Assembly: GCA_052390415.1 (NCBI GenBank)
Contig: JBQTGY010000033.1
Coordinates: 1-64,000 of the forward strand
DNA length: 64,000 nt
From: JANNWF01 sp052390415
Lineage (GTDB): Bacteria; Pseudomonadota; Gammaproteobacteria; Xanthomonadales; Xanthomonadaceae
Direction: 5' to 3'
Positions within the stretch are counted from its first letter, which is position 1. Each line of letters starts with the position of its first letter. Shown piece by piece: positions 58,107 to 64,000 of this stretch. Both the position numbers and the translations under genes were made by a program. The notes beneath the pieces were generated by a model, which was not told where the DNA came from, searched no databases, and saw only the letters and a list, made by a program, of their open reading frames with translations.

Positions 58107-59911
58107 CCGTCGGACTCCGAAATGGGGAAGGTCGCGGAATCTAGCACAGCCCCCGTTAGCGATTTGCCAGTGCTGGCGGTGCCGACACCCAGGCGTTCGT
58201 GGTCGGGATACGGCGGCACATCGGCGTAACCACCGCCGCGCAAGCGTTGCTGCACATCCAGCCACCAGCGCACATCGAATATCTCCCCATGCGCCGCCAA
58301 CAAGGCCGTGCGCTGATCGACATTCAAGCCCAGAAAGCGCGGAAACTGCTCCGGGAAAACGTCGTTGTCATCGACATGAAACCAGGCGCCGTGATGCATT
58401 TCCTCGTCGTCATGGCGGGCAGTTGGCAGTGCACGAAAACGACATTCGGTGAGCAGACAAAGCTCGTCGTAGTCATAGAAGATCGCCCGCCCGGTACGTG
58501 AAATGCCGAAGTTCTTCAGCAGCAGATCACCGGGGAAGATGTTGCTGCGGGCGAGATCCTTGATCGATTGGCCGTAATCGAGCACCGCGCGCAGCGCCGC
58601 CGCCGCGCTGACTTCCTTGATGTACAGATTCAGTGGTCGCAGACGGCGTTCGACATAACAGTGGGTCACCACCAGATCATCGCCATCCTCGAGCACCGAC
58701 TCCCGACAGCCTTGCAGCAATTCCTGCAATAGCGCGGGCTCGAACTGCCGCTTGGCAAAACGCAGATGACGGAACTCCTGCGCGTCCACCAGGCGACCGA
58801 CGCGGTCGTGATGAAACACCAGCCGGTACTTCGCCTGCACCTCGCTGCGCGCCATGTTTTTGGGGTACGCAAACGTGTCGCGGATCAGCTTGAACACCAG
58901 CGGGTACGACGGCAGGGTGAATACCAGCATGACCATGCCGCGCTCGCCGTCGGCGTGCACAAAGGCCTCATCCGCTCGACCACCCAGATGGCGAAAGAAG
59001 TGCCGATAACGCTCGGTCTTGCCTTGTTTGGCGCGGCCGAGAATGGTGTAAATCTCGTCGATGGGTTTGTTCGGCAACAGGGTGCGCAGAAACACCACGG
59101 TGTCGCCCACGGTGGCCAGATCCGCATGGAAATAACTGCGCGTGTAGCCAAACAACACCGCGATGTGTTCGCGGCGGGTAAGCACCGCATCGGCGCGAAT
59201 GCCATCTTCATCATTGAGCAAGGCGATCACGCACGGCGCGTAGTGATCCTCGCCAAACACGCGACCGACCAGATACGCGCGCCGTTCGCGATAGAACACG
59301 GTTTCCAGCAGTTCCAGCGCACGCACCGGGCGGGCGCCCCACGTCGCCAGTTGCTGCTTCAGCGATGCAGCCATGGCGGCCGCGCAGGCATCGGCATTGG
59401 CATGCGGGGTGGCGAAGGGATAGTCGGCCAGCACGCGGCGGCACAGGTCCGGCAGCTCGCCCGAAGCCGCGTAAACATGGCGGCCGACCGGGTGGGTGAT
59501 GCGGTCGGTCGGTTCGATGTCCAAGGCGACGAATTCGATGTCGGGGTCGACACCGCGGGTCTTGAAAAAGCGCCGGGTCAGGGTGTTGAAAAATGTCTTG
59601 TACAACTCTTGATCGAGCAGCGATGCGATCAGGCCGGCGTAGCTGTCGCGAATCTGATTCCACAAGGCACGATCCATCGCCGCGCCGCCCAGCAGTGTTT
59701 CGAGGCGTGTGGATGTCTCGCTCATGCAGCGGTCGTACAACTCGATGCGTTCCACCGCATCGGCGCGTGCGCCCGCCCAGTCGCGCGTCTCGAAGCGTGC
59801 CTTGGCGCGTTGGGTGACGCTGGAGAAACGGGCGTGGTAATCGGCGAAACCGTCACGCATCTGGGTGGCGCCTTGCAACGCGAGCATGGGAAAGACTTCT
59901 GCTGCGGTCAT
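58103..59911 (-). CDS. aceK: isocitrate dehydrogenase kinase/phosphatase
   Basis: The 602-residue bifunctional enzyme phosphorylates and dephosphorylates isocitrate dehydrogenase, directing isocitrate to the glyoxylate bypass. Family stretches are clear: MVMLVFTLPSYPLVFKLIRD (ATP-binding Lys), YVERRLRPLNLYIKE, NIFPGDLLLKNFGISRTGRA, IFYDYDELCLLTECRFR and EQFPRFLG. The E. coli enzyme has 578 residues. No aceA or aceB is in this window. The ATG at 59911 was chosen; a longer frame to 60151 runs into the divergent gene. Confidence 0.95.
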   Translation of the reverse strand: MTAAEVFPMLALQGATQMRDGFADYHARFSSVTQRAKARFETRDWAGARADAVERIELYDRCMSETSTRLETLLGGAAMDRALWNQIRDSYAGLIASLLDQELYKTFFNTLTRRFFKTRGVDPDIEFVALDIEPTDRITHPVGRHVYAASGELPDLCRRVLADYPFATPHANADACAAAMAASLKQQLATWGARPVRALELLETVFYRERRAYLVGRVFGEDHYAPCVIALLNDEDGIRADAVLTRREHIAVLFGYTRSYFHADLATVGDTVVFLRTLLPNKPIDEIYTILGRAKQGKTERYRHFFRHLGGRADEAFVHADGERGMVMLVFTLPSYPLVFKLIRDTFAYPKNMARSEVQAKYRLVFHHDRVGRLVDAQEFRHLRFAKRQFEPALLQELLQGCRESVLEDGDDLVVTHCYVERRLRPLNLYIKEVSAAAALRAVLDYGQSIKDLARSNIFPGDLLLKNFGISRTGRAIFYDYDELCLLTECRFRALPTARHDDEEMHHGAWFHVDDNDVFPEQFPRFLGLNVDQRTALLAAHGEIFDVRWWLDVQQRLRGGGYADVPPYPDHERLGVGTASTGKSLTGAVLDSATFPISESDG

Positions 59912-60143
59912 GGCGGGCGCAATCCTCGGTCGAGAGCGTTGAGTCGGCATCAATCTACGGCGGCGGCCGACGAAACCCAACGGTGCCAACATAAAACAAG
60001 CGCGGCGGGAAAGTTGGCATGCGTGCCTTGAATAGGCGAAGACAAGCTGCTTCCGGCGGATGGCCAAGGGCGCCGTCGTCGCTATGCAACGCGCGCACGC
60101 CGCGGATGCAAATCCATGCCCGCAATCAGTAGATAATTCGCCC

Positions 60144-61946
60144 ATGCACAATCACGGCGTCCTCGAGCTGGTCCTTGTTTTCCTGATCGCTGCGGTCATC
60201 GCGGTGCCGTTGTTTCAGCGCCTGGGGCTGGGCGCGGTGTTGGGGTTTCTGGTGGCAGGCGTCGTCATCGGCCCGAACATGCTGGGCTTGGTGCCCGACC
60301 CCGAGAGCGTGTTGGCGGCGTCGGAGTTCGGGGTGGTGATGATGCTGTTCGTCATCGGCCTGGAGCTATCGCCAGCGCGCTTGTGGGTGATGCGGCGGCA
60401 GGTGTTCGGGATCGGCGCGTTGCAGGTGGTGGTGTCGACGCTGGCGCTTGGCGGTGTGCTCGCCATGTGGGTGGTCGGTGGGGCGGCGGCGGTCATCATC
60501 GGCATGGGCCTGGCCCTGTCATCGACGGCGGTCGGCTTGCAGTTGTTGGCCGAGCGCAAGGAGCTGACGGCGGCGCACGGGCGCCTGGCGTTCGCGATCC
60601 TGTTGTTTCAGGACATCATCGCCATTCCGTTGTTGGCGGCGATTCCGCTGCTTGGCAGCAACGCCGATTCCGGCACCGCACTGGGTTGGACGGCGGTGAG
60701 CAAGGCGGTGCTGACCATCGCCGCGGTGGTCATCGGCGGACGGGTGGTGCTGCGGCACGTGTTTCGCGCGGTGGCGCGCGCGCGTACCGCCGAAGTGTTC
60801 ACTGCGACGGCCTTGCTGGTCGTTGTCGGCACGGCCTGGTTGATGGCCTGGGCGGGTTTGAGCATGGGCTTGGGCGCATTCCTCGCCGGTGTGCTGTTGG
60901 CGGATTCCGAATTCCGCCACGAGCTGGAATCGCATATCGATCCGTTCAAGAGCTTGCTGCTGGGACTGTTCTTCATCGCCGTCGGCATGAGTATCGATCT
61001 CAATCTGGTCACCCGTGACCCGTTGCCGATCGCGCTCGCGGTGCTTGGACTGTTGGGGATCAAGGCCTTGATCTTGATCGCGCTGGGGCGTGCGGCGGGC
61101 TTGAACGGACGCTCGTCACTGAGTCTGGCTGCCGTGTTGGGAATGGGGGGAGAGTTCGCGTTCGTGGTGTTCGCAGAGAGCTTCAAGTTCGGTCTGATCG
61201 AGGCGGCGCTGCGTGATCAGTTGGTGGTCGTCGTTGGCTTGTCGATGGCGGCGACACCGCTGTTGCTGCTGGCATTTGATCGCGGCGTGCCGGCTACTGC
61301 GCAAGCTCCTGCGCGCGAAGCAGACACCATCGGCGACGAATACTCGCGAGTCATCATTGCCGGCTTCGGCCGCATGGGTCAGATCGTCGGTCGCCTGCTG
61401 CGCGCGCAACACATCTCGTTCACCGCGCTGGAGAACAGCGCCGAGCAGGTGGACCTGTCGCGGCGTTTCGGCAGCAAGATTTATTTTGGTGATCCTGCCC
61501 GCCCGGAGTTGTTGCGTGCAGCGCATGCAGATCGCGCCGAAGTATTCGTGCTCACCACCGACGATCCGGAAGCCAATATCCGCACCGCGCGCGTGGTCAA
61601 ACGCCTGTTCCCGCATCTGAAGGTGTTTGCGCGCGCGCGCAATCGCCAGCACGCGTTCAAGCTGATGGATTTCAACGTCGACGGCGTGGTGCGCGAGACC
61701 TTTGGCAGCTCGCTGGAAATGGCCGAACAAGTGATGCAAGCACTCGGTATACCGGCGGATCAAGCGGCACAGCGGGCGCAGCAATTCCGCTTGAGCGACG
61801 AAGCGCTGCTGCGCGAGCAACACCTGTTCTACGACGACGAAGCGGCCTTGGTCTCAACCTCGCAAGACGCGCTGCGCGATCTGCAGGCGATTTTCGAAGC
61901 CGATGATCGAGCGCGGCAAACGGCCAACTCACCCGAGAAGTCGTAG
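60144..61946 (+). CDS. Kef-type monovalent cation:proton antiporter with RCK (TrkA-N) domain
   Basis: The 600-residue inner-membrane protein has 12 or so transmembrane helices of the CPA2 family over about 1-380 (VLELVLVFLIAAVIAVPLFQ; ALSSTAVGLQLLAER; FLAGVLLADSEFRHELES) and a C-terminal TrkA-N/RCK domain with the Rossmann motif RVIIAGFGRMGQIVGRLL. KefB/KefC export K+ under glutathione control; which subtype this is remains open. The ATG at 60144 was chosen because the antiporter core begins directly after it. It is divergent from aceK across 232 bases. Confidence 0.92.
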   Translation: MHNHGVLELVLVFLIAAVIAVPLFQRLGLGAVLGFLVAGVVIGPNMLGLVPDPESVLAASEFGVVMMLFVIGLELSPARLWVMRRQVFGIGALQVVVSTLALGGVLAMWVVGGAAAVIIGMGLALSSTAVGLQLLAERKELTAAHGRLAFAILLFQDIIAIPLLAAIPLLGSNADSGTALGWTAVSKAVLTIAAVVIGGRVVLRHVFRAVARARTAEVFTATALLVVVGTAWLMAWAGLSMGLGAFLAGVLLADSEFRHELESHIDPFKSLLLGLFFIAVGMSIDLNLVTRDPLPIALAVLGLLGIKALILIALGRAAGLNGRSSLSLAAVLGMGGEFAFVVFAESFKFGLIEAALRDQLVVVVGLSMAATPLLLLAFDRGVPATAQAPAREADTIGDEYSRVIIAGFGRMGQIVGRLLRAQHISFTALENSAEQVDLSRRFGSKIYFGDPARPELLRAAHADRAEVFVLTTDDPEANIRTARVVKRLFPHLKVFARARNRQHAFKLMDFNVDGVVRETFGSSLEMAEQVMQALGIPADQAAQRAQQFRLSDEALLREQHLFYDDEAALVSTSQDALRDLQAIFEADDRARQTANSPEKS

Positions 61947-61952
61947 CTTGGC

Positions 61953-61972
61953 GGTGAGCGCAGCGAACCCCA
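61953..61972 (+). repeat. GGTGAGCGCAGCGAACCCCA repeat, copy 2
   Basis: It is identical over 20 bases to 55503-55522. It lies between the convergent antiporter and thiolase genes, 6 bases after the antiporter stop. Confidence 0.75.
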
Positions 61973-62005
61973 ACGCATGCTTGCGAGGATGCTCCCGGAA
62001 GCCCG

Positions 62006-63292
62006 TCAGCGTTGCAGGATGGCCGTGACACCCATACCGCCCGCCGTGCAGACCGAAATCAATGCGCGACCACTGCCCTTCTCTTGCAGCAACTTGGCCG
62101 CCGTTGCGACCAATCGCGCACCGGTGGCGGCGAAGGGATGACCGACCGCCAGCGATGAACCCACCACGTTCAAGCGCTCGCGATCAATGCTGCCCAGCGG
62201 CGCGTCCAGGCCCAGTTTGTCGCGACAGAAATCGGCGGATTCCCAGGCCTTCAAGGTGCACAACACCTGCGCTGCAAACGCTTCGTGGATCTCGTAGAAA
62301 TCGAAGTCCTGCAAGGTCAGCCCGTTGCGCGCCAACAGTTGCGCGACCGCCCACGCCGGTGCCATCAGCAGGCCTTCACCATGCACAAAATCCACCGCCG
62401 CGACTTGCGCGTCGACCAGGTACGCCTGCGGCTGATGACCATTGGCCTTGGCCCAGGCATCCGATGCGAGCAGTGCCGCCGACGCGCCGTCGGTCAACGG
62501 TGTCGAGTTGCCGGCGGTCAGGGTGCCTTGGCCGGAGCTACGATCAAACGCCGGCTTGAGCGCGCCGAGTTTCTCCACGGTGGTGTCGGGGCGCAGGATG
62601 TTGTCGCGCTCGACACCACGAAACGGCACCACCAGATCCGCATAGAAGCCACGTTCAAACGCGGCGGCGGCCTTGCGATGGGACTCGAAGGCCAATTGAT
62701 CCTGCGCCTCACGCGCGATGGCCCACTCCTTGGCCATCAATTCGCAGTGATCGCCCATGCTCTTGCCGGTGCGCGGCTCGCCGACGCCGGGAAACTCGGG
62801 TGCCAATTCGCGAAATGCAAAGCCTTTCAGCGCCCGCAAACGACCACCCGCGCTGCGCGCCATGTTGGCGTCCAGCAGGCGTCGACGCAGGCGTTTGTTC
62901 ACCGCGATGGGCACGTCCGAGGTCGTATCCGAACCTCCACCGATGCCGGCCTCGATCTGCCCCAAGGCGATCTTGTTGGCGACCGTGATCACCGTATCCA
63001 GACTGGTACCGCAGGCGCGTTGCAGGGTGATGCCCGGCGTCAACGGTGACAGGCCCGACGACAACGCCGCCTCGCGACCGAGGTTCCAGTCGGACGAGTG
63101 TTTGAGCACCGCACCCATCGCGACTTCGCCCAGCACCTTGCCGTGCAGCTCGAACTTCTCGACCAGCGCGCCCAGCGTGCGGATCGACATGCCCAAGTTG
63201 CCGACATCGGAATAGGCCGTGTTGTTGCGGCAGAACGGAATGCGCACGCCGCCCAGAATGGCGACCGGACGGACCTGACGAGGAGTGTTCAT
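62006..63292 (-). CDS. acetyl-CoA C-acyltransferase (thiolase, FadI-like)
   Basis: The 428-residue enzyme has the thiolase residues: nucleophilic Cys in LQRACGTSLD, the histidine of EIHEAFAAQVL, and the second Cys in SVCTAGGMGV. GGSDTTSDVP and NVVGSSLAVGHPFAATGARL are typical of the long FadI-type subgroup. It would cleave 3-ketoacyl-CoA in fatty acid degradation. The ATG at 63292 was chosen; the upstream extension has no start site. No fadJ/fadB partner lies in the window. Confidence 0.92.
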   Translation of the reverse strand: MNTPRQVRPVAILGGVRIPFCRNNTAYSDVGNLGMSIRTLGALVEKFELHGKVLGEVAMGAVLKHSSDWNLGREAALSSGLSPLTPGITLQRACGTSLDTVITVANKIALGQIEAGIGGGSDTTSDVPIAVNKRLRRRLLDANMARSAGGRLRALKGFAFRELAPEFPGVGEPRTGKSMGDHCELMAKEWAIAREAQDQLAFESHRKAAAAFERGFYADLVVPFRGVERDNILRPDTTVEKLGALKPAFDRSSGQGTLTAGNSTPLTDGASAALLASDAWAKANGHQPQAYLVDAQVAAVDFVHGEGLLMAPAWAVAQLLARNGLTLQDFDFYEIHEAFAAQVLCTLKAWESADFCRDKLGLDAPLGSIDRERLNVVGSSLAVGHPFAATGARLVATAAKLLQEKGSGRALISVCTAGGMGVTAILQR

Positions 63293-63386
63293 GGGCGCGC
63301 TTGGACTTACGTCACGGAAGGGCTTTTGATCATAACGCAGGCAGGATACGCGGCGGCCAATGTGCGAACGGCATGCTTTCCCGCGA

Positions 63387-64000
63387 TCAGCCTGCGGGCT
63401 TGGCAAAAAATGCCGGCATCGCCGGCCACAGCGCGAACGCCCAGGATTTCTCGCGGATCAGCCCTTCCCAAGTGTCGGCAGTTCGCTGCATCAGCTCTGG
63501 ATCGTTGGCATCGAAGGGCCCCCACACACGCAGGTCACGACGGCCGGTGTCGAAATCGAGGCCGAGGGTAAAGATCACCACTGGTACGTCGGCCTTGCGC
63601 GCGATGAGCAGCAAGCCTTCTGGCATGTAACCAGTGCGTCCGAAAAGTCTTACCGGCACCGACATTCGCGTCTCCGACGGCGGCACGTCCGGCGTGCCTA
63701 TCACCCAGCGACCTGCGTGCAAGGCTTCGAGGCTCTGCTGCACAGTGCGGGGGGCATAGATCAGTGGCCCGCCCGAGGCGCGCGCGAGTTCGCGCAAGCG
63801 GATGTGGCCATACAGGTAGCCGAGCCAGGCGCCGCCCATCGCACCGGGCGAAAATCGACCCGCCAATACGGACGCACGTGGCCCCGACATGTGCAGCGCG
63901 CGCGCGCCCCACATGCCTGCGCACCAATGAAAAAATGCGCCGACGGCAGGGCCGGTGACTGCCGGCCACTCGCCGCGTCGATCCACGTAGCGGTCCATCC
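63387..64000 (-). CDS. lysophospholipid/lipid A acyltransferase family protein, 5' end missing
   Basis: The frame continues past the right edge; about 204 residues of the C-terminus are seen. Features are of the LpxL/HtrB-type acyltransferase family (Lip_A_acyltrans): HIRLRELARASGGPLIYAP, HAGRWVIGTPDVPP, GYMPEGLLLIARKADVPVV and the end WEGLIREKSWAFALWPAMP. A whole protein of this family has about 300 residues, so the N-terminal third with the HX4D/E motif lies outside. It is probably membrane-associated and acylates a lipid; the substrate is unknown. Confidence 0.75.
   Translation of the reverse strand, partial: MDRYVDRRGEWPAVTGPAVGAFFHWCAGMWGARALHMSGPRASVLAGRFSPGAMGGAWLGYLYGHIRLRELARASGGPLIYAPRTVQQSLEALHAGRWVIGTPDVPPSETRMSVPVRLFGRTGYMPEGLLLIARKADVPVVIFTLGLDFDTGRRDLRVWGPFDANDPELMQRTADTWEGLIREKSWAFALWPAMPAFFAKPAG

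Overview
The window is a GC-rich (roughly low-to-mid 60% GC) chromosomal segment of a gammaproteobacterium, most likely a member of the Lysobacterales/Xanthomonadales. The pointers are the order TIGR02449-zapA-6S RNA-fau, the UPF0149-pepP-hemF run, an sX13-like C-rich-loop small RNA, secreted proteins ending in a short DGFE-type tail, and many short intergenic hairpin repeats. The genus cannot be fixed from sequence alone. No phage, transposase or CRISPR array is visible. Mobile DNA appears only as small non-coding repeats and gene debris.

Layout. (1) 1-6 kb: an FAD reductase fused to two cyclic-nucleotide-type domains and a multi-cluster ferredoxin domain, a three-hairpin small RNA behind it, then UPF0149, pepP and hemF on the minus strand. 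(2) 6-13 kb: a 1554-residue propeller-PAS-GGDEF-EAL c-di-GMP protein, the cell-division pair TIGR02449/zapA, 6S RNA, 5-formyl-THF cyclo-ligase and a NYN-LOTUS protein. (3) 13.4-29 kb, minus strand: a DUF6714-like protein, a 2233-residue surface protein with cadherin-like and Big_1 repeats and an autotransporter barrel, and a cluster of a DUF2126 transglutaminase, an ATP-grasp/alpha-E fusion, a second transglutaminase and a zinc-ribbon metallopeptidase. (4) 29-36 kb: a secreted DGFE protein, a Ser/Thr kinase with TPRs overlapped by its ECF sigma factor, debris of two genes, and an orphan ADOP-type permease. (5) 36-42 kb: 117-bp tandem repeats running into tRNA-Arg, a TetR regulator with a divergent HD hydrolase, an LprI-like protein and a secreted serine protease. 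(6) 42-52 kb: a pRiA4b ORF-3-like gene, hipBA, and a two-component/MacAB-type transporter locus of six genes headed by a strong sigma-54 promoter. (7) 52-64 kb: a DUF885 peptidase, small hypothetical genes, SDR and VOC genes, aceK overlapped by a lipoprotein with a methyltransferase fold, a Kef-type antiporter, a thiolase and a partial LpxL-like acyltransferase.

How genes work together. The adaptor, ATPase and two permeases form one exporter. Its own operon supplies the sigma-54 activator, and the promoter carries three TGTCCG boxes at enhancer distance, so autoregulation is likely. The ECF factor and Ser/Thr kinase probably form a phosphorylation-controlled sigma system. The transglutaminase/ATP-grasp/alpha-E genes match a known but biochemically undefined peptide-ligation cluster. 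The HipA toxin lacks the serine used for autophosphorylation in Escherichia coli. All functions are read from motifs and family knowledge; no database search was run.
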